Source: Metaphire vulgaris (Eukaryota; Annelida; Clitellata; Crassiclitellata; Megascolecidae). From it: a stretch of 64,000 nucleotides of DNA. A program made the position numbers and the translations under genes. The notes below the pieces were generated by a model. That model saw only the letters and a list, made by a program, of their open reading frames with translations. It was not told the DNA's origin and did no database searches. Below are positions 57,159-63,455 of this stretch, piece by piece. Each line of letters opens with the position of its first letter. The stretch's first letter is position 1. The DNA lies in contig CM030848.1 of the NCBI GenBank assembly GCA_018105865.1, positions 2,383,001 to 2,447,000 of the forward strand, read 5' to 3'.

Positions 57159-59752
57159 CACTACTAAAGGGCAGACCTGACATTAATGGGATCAACAGGT
57201 GGGGGTGGCGAACACCGAAGGCGAAACAGGCTCCAGATAAGGTTTTATCGGCAATACCCCAGAGGGTTAATTAAGGACGAAGAGTTGCTGTCGCCTCCGA
57301 CGTTGTCACGGTAACTTAAACAACTGCATTGGTGTATGTCAGAATCTGGTATTAATAAAGAAAGGCCCCAGAGGAAGACACTCGGACGGTCAGAGGAAGG
57401 GAGGGGAGAGGGCGCCGGCAGGGGGCGGTAGAGTTTTGACCATTAGGGGGCGGTAGAGTTTTGACCATTAGAGGGCAGTAGAGCTTTTGACCGCTAGAGG
57501 GCAGTAGAGCTTTGGACCGCTAGAGGGCAGTCGGGTTTTTGACCGCGAGGAGAGTCTGTGTTTAGCGCGGGTGGCGAGCAGTCGAAAAAGGCTCGAGGAG
57601 TGTCTTCTACTGGCCGTAAAAAGGAACTCGTGTTAATTTCAATGAAGCGCTAGGGCGATACTCAACAACAACTACAATATCATCTCAAACAACATTAATC
57701 CTAAGGAACGTCAACTCGTAAAGAGACTACTACAAAAGGCAACACATCTCATACGTTAAAAGAGACTATACGTTAAATACCATATAACGTCACTATTAAA
57801 ATATTAACTTTTACTTAACATTTTACTTCATATATTTTTCCATAATGCTTCATATATTTTACTTTTGTTATAAGTAGTAAAATTATAAAACCTCTTTTAC
57901 TTCATATTTCGCTTCATTTATGTTTATACAATGATTCATACCTTCTACTTTCCTTATACTTATAACTTCATTCGAGATGAGTAGTCCTGAAATGAATAGT
58001 CCTAAAAAGAATATTCCTCCTGATTAAAGGTACTGAGATGAATAGTCCTTGATATGAATAGTCCGCGTTGAACAGTCCTGATATGAATAGTCCTGATATG
58101 AAAAGTCCGGATACCAAGAAGAAGACCCATGCATCTGTATCCAATAACTTTAGTCCAATACCAAGAAGAGTTGTACCGATTGCACGTTTTGCCGGTTGTT
58201 CCGATTACCGATTTCCGATTGTCAGACAACCGATTGTTTTTCCAATACCGATTGTCTGTCGAATTCTCCAAATCGGGCGTTTTAAATTATCATGCAATCG
58301 GATATACCATAAAGGTGCAACGGAAATGCACATGTCTTCGGACTTCGATATGCAGGTGCAATTCAAGGTCTACCAAAAGATTCAAATTACTCAATGCATA
58401 ATGCGTGTTTAATCATTAATGAATAATGAATAATGATTTTGTTATTAATACTTATTATGTCAAATTTTAAATATCTATAATCTATATTCACATTGTAATT
58501 TATAATTTTATATATAGTTATGATTATGAATAATTATTATTCATTCATAATGAATTATTCATTCGTTAATTTATGAATGAAAAAAAATTATTCATTCATT
58601 AAAATTTAAAACCAGAAGTGGTAGTCAGATAGCAGTAGCTTATTTTGTACAAACTCCGATGTCCTGAAACTGAAAGTGTCCAATTAATACATGTTGAAAC
58701 TTGAAACATCGACAAGGGAGGCTTTAGAGACTAGTAGCACGCTACACTGTACTAATAGTCTAATACGTCTGAATAATGTCGACAAAGTCAGATCGGATCA
58801 TCGGACACTAATCCCCTCCGACCGATGGTCAACAGATGTCATCAAGTCATATCTGACACTAATCGTCTCCGACCGACTATCGAATCAAGAATCAAGATAA
58901 GCCATGGAATCCTAAATTGTGCTAAACGTCTTCGTGCTAATTAAAATCCTAATCGTGCTAATAATATTTAGGATTCCATGGATAAGCCTACCCTCCCTCG
59001 GCCCTCCCTCCATCGACAGTTCTACGAGCTCACAGCAGTCGCCGACTCCCCAGATGACGCCAGCATCGCCCCATAGGAAGCGACCAAGGAGTCTGGACTC
59101 CCAGAGGGTGACACTCACCAGTCACCACTCACTCCGGCTGAGAGGTCATACACTGCCCATGCAAGAAACAAATCGGCACCAGACAACTGATTCTTCCGAT
59201 TACCCCAATAATCGGCCCGAATCGAATGTTATCGATTAATCGGTATCGGAACCGGACTGGCGCCAGATTACCGATTGGTCCGATTGTCCTAATAATCGAT
59301 CGATTATGAATGTCACCGATTGACCGCACTCTAATAATACAGCTTTAATAGTAAGCGTCCTGAAGAATTTTTCTGGAATATCTCAAATGACCGCCGCATT
59401 TGGAGAACTCAGCAACCGTTGATGACCAAACTTAAGATTGCGGTAATCATAGAAAAGCATATTGAATGACTCGGCAAAAGAAAGAGCTAAGCATAATTTT
59501 TGTTTTGATGGCGTCACAATTTTACTTCTTACAGTCATTGACGATGATGACGATTCTGATGGTGCTGATGATGATGAACGTGATATTTATAATTATCCCA
59601 TTGCCGCTAGAATTAAGATTTCTGTTTTCTTAGATGTATATTGTTCGCTTAGGCTTATAAGCAAAATAAGTATTCTTACCGTTGTTGCCTAGATGCACAT
59701 ATTCCATCTGTAGGATGAGGCCTGCTATCAATCTTATTGAGAATGCCTTCAT
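36922..59752 (-). CDS. Gene B: multi-EGF single-pass membrane protein with ITAM-like tail
   Basis: Composite model of twelve exons. Transcript order by right coordinates: 59752 (signal peptide), EGF exons 46878, 46504, 45616, 45266, 44167, 42434, 42057, 41529, then 38948 (transmembrane), 37652 and 37049 (cytoplasmic). All junction phases agree (EGF 1-1, TM 1-2, then 2-1, 1-stop) and the sum is 1404 nt, 467 residues plus stop. Expected topology is type I: extracellular EGF stalk, one membrane span, about 55-residue tail. Exons are seen; linkage of the first exon across a 12.8-kb gap filled by an LTR element is inferred and is the weakest point. No SRCR exon found. Expression is not shown by the sequence. 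Confidence 0.68.
37308..37520 (+). mobile_element. LINE 3' end in a gene B intron
   Basis: Plus frame reads [19 protein letters not shown] and VNEFQNK, then 3' UTR TGAACCACTTTAAACCTTG and an AT-rich tail. It lies between the two cytoplasmic exons, in opposite orientation to the gene. Confidence 0.8.
37612..37652 (-). CDS. Gene B short cytoplasmic exon
   Basis: 41 nt between acceptor TTTCAG and donor GTATGAGT. It enters in phase 2 and leaves in phase 1, joining TM and tail exons in frame; encodes about [13 protein letters not shown], a hydrophilic Ser/Gln-rich linker. Support comes from splice sites and phase match, so it is less certain than the flanking exons. Confidence 0.6.
38094..38334. 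mobile_element. GTGGCGTAGC-type MITE in a gene B intron
   Basis: Ends AGTGGCGTAGCTAGG and CCACGTGGCTACGCCA; the same body as 27246-27480 with TCAAATGCTTTAAA and GACCGGTCCCGATC. Confidence 0.7.
38527..38804 (-). mobile_element. tRNA-derived SINE, nearly complete
   Basis: Minus reading begins GGCGGGAAGTTAGAAGAG with A-box-like GTGGTAACAACGC and B box GGTTCAATTCC, then core CTAAGTTCAACTCAGCC. Highly similar to 23183-23459. Confidence 0.82.
38837..38948 (-). CDS. Gene B transmembrane exon
   Basis: 112 nt, acceptor TCTGCAG, donor GTTAAA; phase 1 in, phase 2 out. A short polar start (AATQSDHR) leads into [19 protein letters not shown] and VFLFVF, then WKR. This is a hydrophobic span of about 25 residues with a basic stop-transfer flank, orienting the following exons to the cytoplasm. 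The upstream EGF exon at 41398 ends in phase 1, so it joins in frame. Confidence 0.8.
39360..39377. repeat. Three CCCTAA telomere-type repeats
   Basis: TCCCTAACCCTAACCCTAAT directly abuts the 3' end of the decayed EGF exon, exactly where its splice donor should be. Confidence 0.8.
39378..39507 (-). pseudogene. Decayed EGF exon of gene B
   Basis: Opens [18 protein letters not shown] like exon 41926-42057. The acceptor AG is changed to AA, two single-base deletions shift the frame after GTYT, and the donor GT is replaced by AT at the CCCTAA repeat. It cannot be spliced as a normal EGF exon. Confidence 0.85.
39508..41397. other. Gene B intron with inverted repeats and MITE debris
   Basis: 40010-40195: inverted copies of TCAGGCAATGTTGACATTGC. 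40315-40397: minus-oriented hAT-type end starting CAGCGGTTCCCAAACTGG. 40540-40960: GGGG-rich degenerate element body. 41334-41358: TA tract. No intact exon seen. Confidence 0.55.
40985..41125. repeat. Inverted repeat built on GGAAAGTTCCG
   Basis: GGCAGCAAACTTGCCGGAAC and its inverse (GCGGAACTTTCC... GCAAGTTTGCTGC) flank repeated short palindromes such as CGGAAATTTCCG. The whole stretch can fold into one long hairpin. Confidence 0.75.
41398..41529 (-). CDS. Gene B calcium-binding EGF exon (membrane-proximal)
   Basis: 132 nt, phase 1-1, acceptor GCAG, donor [19 protein letters not shown] start, [12 protein letters not shown], end NSTFCSG. It is the last intact EGF exon before the transmembrane exon. 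Confidence 0.9.
41752..41895 (-). pseudogene. Two EGF exon relics
   Basis: 41752-41797 keeps only the end (about NSTSCIG plus a GTTATT donor). 41856-41895 keeps an end like that of the 7824-type exon (FRPCRG, GTATGC). Neither has a DEC start. Confidence 0.5.
41926..42057 (-). CDS. Gene B calcium-binding EGF exon
   Basis: 132 nt, phase 1-1, acceptor TACAG, donor [24 protein letters not shown] start, a one-residue insertion ([10 protein letters not shown]), end NKTTCLG. N-glycosylation sequons NYT and NKT. Confidence 0.9.
42309..42434 (-). CDS. Gene B calcium-binding EGF exon
   Basis: 126 nt, phase 1-1, acceptor TTAG, donor [19 protein letters not shown] start, [16 protein letters not shown], end NDTFCSG. 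It is the most divergent EGF of the set, close to fibrillin/uromodulin-type cbEGF. No counterpart is visible in the gene A part of the window. Confidence 0.9.
42551..42608. repeat. (TA)n microsatellite
   Basis: About 58 bp of TA with one TG interruption, directly left of the MITE. Confidence 0.95.
42617..42996. mobile_element. MITE with terminal inverted repeats, copy B
   Basis: CCATAAAGTACGTCACGCT at the left and AGCGTGACTTACTTTATGG at the right. Aligns with 4528-4985 and lacks about 80 bp in the middle. Confidence 0.75.
42997..44038. other. Gene B intron, duplicate of 4986-6223
   Basis: Conserved non-coding stretch, including TTCTGTCGACGTGTCTCCAG and the SINE 3' piece near 43573-43630. 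The hAT MITE present in A at 5717-5982 is missing, leaving an empty site at about 43795. Confidence 0.7.
44039..44167 (-). CDS. Gene B calcium-binding EGF exon
   Basis: 129 nt, phase 1-1, acceptor GTAG, donor [20 protein letters not shown] start, [12 protein letters not shown]. Counterpart of 6224-6352. Confidence 0.9.
44591..44632 (-). pseudogene. EGF exon relic, same as at 6410
   Basis: Only the C-terminal end before GTAGTC remains, as in gene A. Confidence 0.5.
44735..44821 (-). pseudogene. Half EGF exon left by a deletion
   Basis: Keeps donor GTTGAT and the C-terminal half ([15 protein letters not shown] onward to TSTSCTG). At 44821 it runs directly into TTCGCCCCCTGCC, which in gene A lies at 7534. 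The 5' half, the acceptor and the whole exon equivalent to 7090-7218 are missing, so this piece cannot be spliced in normally. Confidence 0.85.
45123..45266 (-). CDS. Gene B EGF exon with extended last loop
   Basis: 144 nt, phase 1-1, acceptor CTAG, donor [18 protein letters not shown] start, [12 protein letters not shown], then [16 protein letters not shown]. Counterpart of 7824-7976. Confidence 0.9.
45488..45616 (-). CDS. Gene B calcium-binding EGF exon
   Basis: 129 nt, phase 1-1, acceptor GCAG, donor [18 protein letters not shown] start, [12 protein letters not shown], end NSTSCTG. Differs from 46750-46878 at only a few codons, and about 380 bp of adjoining intron is also duplicated. Confidence 0.9.
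45895..46310 (+). pseudogene. LINE 3' end (CR1-like)
   Basis: Plus frame from 45895 to the stop at 46194: [53 protein letters not shown], then 3' UTR with CATACGGCGCTATATAAG. Strongly 5'-truncated. Confidence 0.85.
46376..46504 (-). CDS. Gene B EGF exon
   Basis: 129 nt, phase 1-1, acceptor GCAG, donor [17 protein letters not shown] start, [16 protein letters not shown], end STSCTG. Counterpart of 1269-1403. In gene A that type lies 3' of the others; in B it sits between two copies of the 8205-type exon, so exon order has been rearranged. Confidence 0.9.
46750..46878 (-). CDS. Gene B calcium-binding EGF exon (first EGF)
   Basis: 129 nt, phase 1-1, acceptor GCAG, donor [18 protein letters not shown] start, [12 protein letters not shown]. 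Recent duplicate of 45488-45616. Its 5' intron shares the ACATGTTTGGAGAACGTAG junction with that of gene A exon 8205. Confidence 0.9.
47160..47262 (+). mobile_element. LINE fragment within the duplicated intron
   Basis: Same reverse transcriptase piece as at 8598 and 45895, cut after TTTCTGTCCACATG. Confidence 0.75.
47400..48262 (+). pseudogene. Second LINE type, broken reverse transcriptase
   Basis: Plus-strand pieces: [18 protein letters not shown] (catalytic YADD) near 47480, [18 protein letters not shown] near 47700, [17 protein letters not shown] near 47890, then [14 protein letters not shown] and [10 protein letters not shown]. Several frame breaks and stops. It lies in a presumed gene B intron. 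Confidence 0.75.
48263..49269. other. No recognised gene
   Basis: 48290-48660 is GC-richer than its surroundings and has a 76-codon hydrophobic plus-strand frame with no known motif. The rest is AT-rich. Confidence 0.35.
49270..49740. repeat. TTATAAC-rich palindromic tract
   Basis: Dozens of GGTTATAA and TTATAACC in both orientations (such as AACTCGGTTATAAATTTATA), able to form many small hairpins. Confidence 0.8.
49741..51054. other. AT-rich stretch, no recognised feature
   Basis: A short AAT run near 50490 and an AT palindrome near 50590. No exon seen. Confidence 0.35.
51055..51789 (+). repeat. Left LTR
   Basis: Opens TATAAGGGAGGGAGG, then two CTA tracts (51070-51160, 51181-51268), a unique part with AATAAAG at about 51461 (possible polyadenylation signal), and five degenerate units of TAGAGGGCAGTAGAGCTTTT (51520-51655). 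Confidence 0.8.
51921..54317 (+). CDS. Gag-like capsid protein fused to a long coiled coil
   Basis: 798 residues, intact. About residues 1-165 match a Ty3/Gypsy-type retrotransposon Gag: [71 protein letters not shown]. Residues 180-265 are polar and basic ([18 protein letters not shown]). From about 265 to 780 the chain is almost continuous heptad-like coiled coil rich in E, K, L and Q, without prolines. No CCHC zinc knuckle and no protease follow. The start is the first ATG of the frame, in an AACATGG context. Usual Gags are about 300-500 residues, so the coiled coil looks like an acquired extension. Its source and role are unknown. Confidence 0.85.
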   Translation: MAVFASLSALKSFSGRPEEDVLDFLKLFELWANVQKADDAILRSALPFLLKDGASAWYDTQHQDIKESYSELKKALLKRYNQQEAQSWQAMAELWQMKQAAEQSTDDYVTAILRAGQRIKVSESQIYAIVLNGLRPAIRQHVVQHPLSTLDDVRHWGRVTELSLRDNASASSTLEASVKELTAGLTEELRQLRIHSVGASSKLRSPAIERSTMPNRVHFQQDAGRRSPPCDDDFERRRIAEKHRRNPDQPASPSTREQLKFDPHPPTKAQFLLKQQLQAASDKNKMYLEEIASMRMELKKHYEKILQLTNERDSREEELTSLRKAFNEEKGKHQGLIVKTEDEIRSLNDGIDEEKKLNAELSRQMEELRTMSTALKQELNSSKNQSIMIEELEAEIEKLGRKCADSKAETVAAKRALRRVRNEVNTQRRYLNQTIDKMKQKHREDIEDLEDKANDFKAFHAKELDKLIQTNDELRAFHRKQMSELLKQKEEELQEQHKEEKKNLEREYQQEMERLQSKHTERIGDLETLVESQKQMQIQKLAEEHRKEIVELVEELNRTKNALTMANFTLSEWTDEKKTELKRLKETHAKEVMESRTEFDRRNEKKLQSTADRYEAEIRHLRDRLNAAEGKIEELDVKDKDNERKLELLETSGLKHEEGNNKLTGTSMKGRDRRIGEKLNRHQHEIGSILEEITKGKNFAAKREQNYDIGLKNKQEEIANATTKDVREITTLQSRWETKYEKQFHNVAKKHEDKFWAFLAERKSEDQRQRFTEENLRGKVKIKNVGTANIKHRSRLKT
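54318..54511 (+). other. LTR-element internal non-coding region, left of the LINE
   Basis: AT-rich, no motif seen. It continues at 55821 beyond the nested LINE. Confidence 0.5.
54524..55808 (+). mobile_element. Nested LINE with 5' inversion and 12-bp target duplication
   Basis: GGTATGCCGTTT occurs at 54512-54523 and 55809-55820. The right part (about 54930-55798, plus) is an intact reverse transcriptase C-terminal frame: [61 protein letters not shown], and a (GAAT)n tail. The left part (54524 to about 54925) is the preceding coding segment on the minus strand: [29 protein letters not shown], and WILEHA at the outer end. This is the product expected from twin priming. The same family lies at 23838-24828. 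Confidence 0.92.
55821..56931 (+). other. LTR-element internal non-coding region
   Basis: About 1.1 kb with no long frame and no enzyme motif. It ends in GCCTCGGAGGGAGGGCATC, a likely polypurine tract for plus-strand priming. Confidence 0.55.
56932..57776 (+). repeat. Right LTR
   Basis: Opens TATAAGGGAGGGAGG. CTA tracts differ in length and arrangement from the left LTR; the unique part looks identical to 51278-51788. The part after 57677 is similar to the left copy only in ACGTTAAA motifs. Confidence 0.78.
57970..58110. repeat. Short minisatellite, ATGAATAGTCCTG units
   Basis: About ten degenerate units of 11-17 bp such as GATATGAATAGTCCTG. Confidence 0.8.
58140..59339. mobile_element. CCGATT-rich repeat, possibly a hAT-like element
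   Basis: 58150-58270 and 59170-59335 carry clusters of CCGATTACCGATT and, inverted, AATCGGT at the two ends of a 1.2-kb stretch, like the sub-terminal motifs of 24837-25258. 58400-58610 is an AT palindrome with TTATTCATTCATT. No transposase seen. Confidence 0.4.
59680..59752 (-). CDS. Gene B first coding exon (signal peptide)
   Basis: 73 nt: ATG at 59752, [20 protein letters not shown], donor GTAAGA. Same length, frame and donor as 25359-25431, with three amino-acid changes at the 3' end. The next intact gene B exon is 12.8 kb away (46878), so either the intron is long or this exon is now orphaned. Confidence 0.72.
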
Positions 59753-60560
59753 AGTTGTTTTGCAAACTAAGACTGAAGAAATTACGCGCTTTGCCAGATA
59801 TCTGGTGGATTTTTTCGTTTAGTTGCAAATTTCCCTAGCTCTTTTCAGGGGAAAATATGCATCTAGCCTTTGCCACCAAATGTGAACTAAGTCGATGAAT
59901 CACTTCTTTAGATACTCACTAATAGCTCGCTTCTGATAATTAGAATCCAAGAACAGGCTTGTCCAGACGCAGCAATTTCAGGCTCAAAAATACTTCCGCG
60001 TCTGCGAGAATACCGAAATAGATGAGCTAGTCACGAGGATGCATGAAGCGATAAAAAATTCCCAAGTTACTTCCTCTTTAAGTGGCAATGCTACTGTAGT
60101 TTATTAATTTCACTTCTAAACCATAGAAGACGTATGTTTCGATGCGATAAGAGGAGAGTTCTAACATTTCTAAACATGGAAGTAGATTGTTTTAATTACG
60201 TTGAACCGATCGATATAGAATTTCAAACACTGCTCCTGGTTGGATTGCAAAGGACACAGTATGACGATGGATCCGTTTACAGAAACATAAAAAACAAAAG
60301 AGTTTGGGAAGCGCCATTAAGCTTACAATATAATAAATGTACACAATGTACCAGTTGATGCATACATGACTTATGCACGACTCATTAGAAAATAGGATTT
60401 TTAAAATTTAGAAATTTCCAAAAGTGCTCTTTTATTGAATGTGTCTGCTATCACGCAATATTCTAGATGATGTGGACACTTCAATTTATTTTGTGTTTTA
60501 TTTTGCACGTGCCCTAATTATCTCCTCACCGCACTATTCTAGTATGTTTCATAATTGTGT
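59753..60560 (-). promoter_or_regulatory. Conserved 5' flank of gene B (putative promoter)
   Basis: Collinear with 25432-26220, including ACTTCCTCTTTAAGTGGCAA at 60069 and TATCACGCAATATTCTAGAT. No core promoter motif is clear. Confidence 0.4.
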
Positions 60561-60724
60561 TTGATAATTTTCTTCGTCCTTTAATTAATTAATTAAATTT
60601 GTCAGTCACGCTACACGGCAGATCCTGTACTATATTGCTGCCATAGGCAACCAAACTTTATAATCGGTGGAGCTTTTGACGAAGCGTCCTCATTGCAGCT
60701 TAACGAGGCGCCCTGAGTGCCTGT

Positions 60725-61190
60725 ACGTTGTACCCCTCCCTCGCCCCAGCTCCACGCCCACCCGCACTCCGACCCCAACCCCGTCCCGCCCCCATCAGCA
60801 CCAGCCCCGTTTCCAAACCCGCACAACCCGCTGCTAAAACCCACACAACTACCTTTCCTCCTCCCAAACCTCCCTCCCCGTCGCCGAACCAACGCCCTTC
60901 TCCCAACAGCCCCCGGCTCCAAACCTCCGGCCACAACCCCGACCCCAACTCACACAACCCCACCCCACTCCAAAACCCGCACAACCCTTTTCTTCTCCAA
61001 AACCTCCCTCCGATCCCCTGGCCCTCACTCCCCTTCTCCCAAGCCCCATCCCCAACCGTCCGACCACAACCCTGCTCCCAAACCCGAAAACAATTCCCTG
61101 TTCCCAAACTCGCATAACCTCCTTCGTCCCAAATGCCCTCCCTGCCCCTGACCCCACCTCTTTCCCAATCCCTCGGCCTCAACCCATTCC
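60725..61190. repeat. C-rich minisatellite in Helitron copy 3
   Basis: Pyrimidine-rich plus strand with CCAAACCTCCCTCC and CCCACACAACCC-like motifs, the inverse counterpart of the G-rich arrays in copies 1 and 2. Confidence 0.8.
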
Positions 61191-61245
61191 TTACCTCTAA
61201 GCATAATTTTTAAATAAATACAATACATATGTTTCTAGAGTAGGC

Positions 61246-61279
<34 letters not shown>

Positions 61280-61309
61280 ATATTCCTAAAGTTCCTAGTA
61301 AATAAAGTA

Positions 61310-61578
61310 AAGGTTTCACCCGTAGGCTCAATGCCCGTAGGGTCCGGTGCTGATCCCCGTATTTTGTAGCCAACAGCCCATAGGTATACATCGGCGGACG
61401 GTGGTCAGTCTCTTCCGCCGAACCTTACTTTCGCAATGTTGCCATTGCTACTCATTTGATGTTACTACCGCCCTCTAGCGATTAAGGCTGAGTCGACCTT
61501 AGGGGCTCCTACGGGATTGAACCCGTTCCGTCGGCGTGCCTGCCCAGTGATATTACCACTCATCGATCTTCCCGCCCC
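61310..61578 (-). mobile_element. tRNA-derived SINE inside Helitron copy 3
   Basis: Minus reading: GGGCGGGAAGATCGATGAG, B box GGTTCAATCCC, core CTAAGGTCGACTCAGCC, and a body more divergent than the other two copies. TA tracts flank it (61248-61282, 61639-61675). Confidence 0.75.
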
Positions 61579-61639
61579 AAAGTTCCTAGAGTATATATAT
61601 AATATATGTATATGTGTGTTTGTGTGTACATTATTACGT

Positions 61640-61673
<34 letters not shown>

Positions 61674-62023
61674 AAGTATACAGCGTCGCGTTATGTTGGT
61701 GGGCGGAGCTTGATGAAGTGGCGTGACTTTTACGTACATAATTGCTACGCTATTTACTACGTGTACAGCTTCACGCCTCGTTGGTGAGCGGATCTTGGCT
61801 AGGTGGCGTGATTTTTAAGTAAATGATTTAGATGATATTTCATATAGAAACTTATTATCTCTTTTCGCAGAGTTCATGAGAGTTTTACCACAGTCATTTT
61901 TGACGGGTAAACAGCTATTTCTAAATATTTTGCTTGCAGCACAGCAAAACAACCATTGATATCTCGTAGCAAATATATTAACCTGGACTAGCCTAACTAA
62001 TGGAAATTCTTTTACGTTTCACT

Positions 62024-62027
<4 letters not shown>

Positions 62028-62062
<35 letters not shown>

Positions 62063-62301
62063 GTCGTCGTCAGCTCAAAGTCCACTCAGGAACCGTCGTG
62101 ACCAGTAGCTTGTCGAACAATCTTTTTCCAATTTTCCCGGTGTTGTGCCGCATGAATCGCCTCTCCAAGATTTAATCCCGTCCACTCTCTGATGTCGTCA
62201 AACCATCGTCTTCTGGGCCTTCCCGGAGGGTGTGTTCTCTCCATTGCAACGTTCAGAATTCTCTTCTCTTCCATGCGACTGATGTGACCAAACATCTACA
62301 G
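62028..62301 (-). mobile_element. LINE 3' end with (GAT)n tail
   Basis: Minus frame from 62295: MFGHISRMEEKRILNVAM, PGRPRRRWFDDIREWTG, RENWKKIVRQATG, then (GAT)n at 62028-62066 as 3' tail. The GHISRM and GRPRRRW signatures are typical of RTE-like non-LTR elements. Confidence 0.8.
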
Positions 62302-62949
62302 CTTCCTTTGTTTGATCGTGGTAATCACATCGCTGGCAATCTCGATTTTAATATTGGAAATACAGTTCCAATAGTTATCTGTATAAACTGTGTAAATTGT
62401 TTGTGGTGTCAATTTATAACGAGTATAGTCTGTTGTAACAAAAAAGTAATTTTGTTACTTTTATGGCTGTAGCCTAACAGTAACAGTAACATGTTGCATT
62501 TGAAATTTTGTAACAAGTAACAGTAACAAATTGCATTTTAGACCAAGGAACAAGTAACAGTAACTAATTACTTTGCAAAAGTAACACACCCAACACTGGA
62601 CATCACAAACAACGTCTGAAGTTCGTTTGCACTTTTTTCTGAAGGAGTGCAAGGAATATGACACCGAAATATTGTGTAATAGAAAAGCACACCCAAAATA
62701 GCCAGCATGTCAGAATTATATGGGAAAATACTACAAGCCCACGATGATTCATACAGCTGTAAGTGGGTCGATAATTAACATAATCAACCACTCAACATCA
62801 ACAGGACTCACACTCAAACTTGTTTGCCCGTTTAAACGAACGGCCATGTATTTATAGCCCTGGAAGTCACAACGCTGGAGCCTTCTACAAGGAAGTAGAA
62901 TGAGACTTCTTAAATTCAATGCTAAATATATTGAATGTATAATGATGAT

Positions 62950-62952
62950 GGT

Positions 62953-62990
<38 letters not shown>
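62950..62990. repeat. (AAT)n microsatellite
   Basis: Tail of the LINE at 62995-63240. Confidence 0.9.
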
Positions 62991-62994
<4 letters not shown>

Positions 62995-63240
62995 TACAAT
63001 GTGATTTCAAGTGGTTTGCGAGGCTATGTGAGAGCTACCATAACTACTCTAAGCATTTTAACAGGCCTAGGCCTAACCCAGTTCTCATTGATAACTTTTG
63101 TATATATTTATTGTTTCACACGGTACTTCCTTTTCGTCCAAACTGTTCCATTTGTCCATAACCCGTACCTTAAATACTGTTTCTCCACTGGCCCCACCCT
63201 CTAGTGAACAAGTCTGTACAGTTATTCCTTTTTGCAGGAT
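62995..63240 (-). mobile_element. LINE 3' end, duplicate of 26998-27240
   Basis: Minus reading contains MDKWNSLDEKEV preceded by RRVGPVEKQYL-like sequence and followed by the shared 3' UTR. Confidence 0.75.
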
Positions 63241-63455
63241 TCTGGAATAGGGGCACTTCGACATTTGTCGGCGAGCAAAAAAGGTAATCGTCTCAAATTA
63301 TTTAAACCATAATAACTACAGTAGTAGTGCGTTTCCTCGATCTAATCCTAACCCTACCCTCAACTGCTCACTAGTTTTGGACAAATCCCGCGACCGGTCC
63401 TGATTCAAACAGAGGACCGGGCCCCCGTGTTTCCCCGTGGCTATGCCAATGGAAT
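63235..63455. mobile_element. MITE body, duplicate of 27246-27480
   Basis: Holds TTCTGGAATAGGGGCACTTC and TCTAATCCTAACCCTACC; right end CGTGGCTATGCCAATGG. Confidence 0.6.

Larger units (their letters stand above)
51055..57776 (+). mobile_element. Young non-autonomous LTR retrotransposon with one Gag-coiled-coil gene
   Basis: Two direct repeats frame a single 798-codon ORF. By eye the repeats look identical over about 500 bp outside the CTA tracts, from AAAGGGCAGACCTGAC to CTCAACAACAACTACAA. There is no protease, reverse transcriptase, RNase H or integrase frame on either strand between them, once the nested LINE (54524-55808) is set aside. A purine tract GGAGGGAGGGCAT lies just before the right repeat. 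Candidate target duplication ATACC at 51050-51054 and 57777-57781. Outer ends are uncertain, because sequence after CAACTACAA differs between the repeats apart from shared TATACGTTAA motifs. Mobilisation would need enzymes from an autonomous relative. Confidence 0.8.
60600..61920 (+). mobile_element. Diverged Helitron, copy 3
   Basis: Opposite orientation to copies 1 and 2. Keeps GAAGCGTCCTCATTGCAGCT near 60690, a C-rich array, and the 3' end TTTTTGACGGGTAAACAG at 61902-61919. The matching place in block A2 (about 26225) is empty, so the insertion is younger than the duplication or was lost from A. The 5' end is not precise. Confidence 0.6.

Noticed and set aside
60134..60358. 74-codon plus-strand frame upstream of gene B
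   Set aside because: The matching stretch in block A2 has stops and a different reading; no coding conservation.
60611..61228. Gly/Trp-rich and Pro-rich open frames
   Set aside because: Translations of the C-rich Helitron array.
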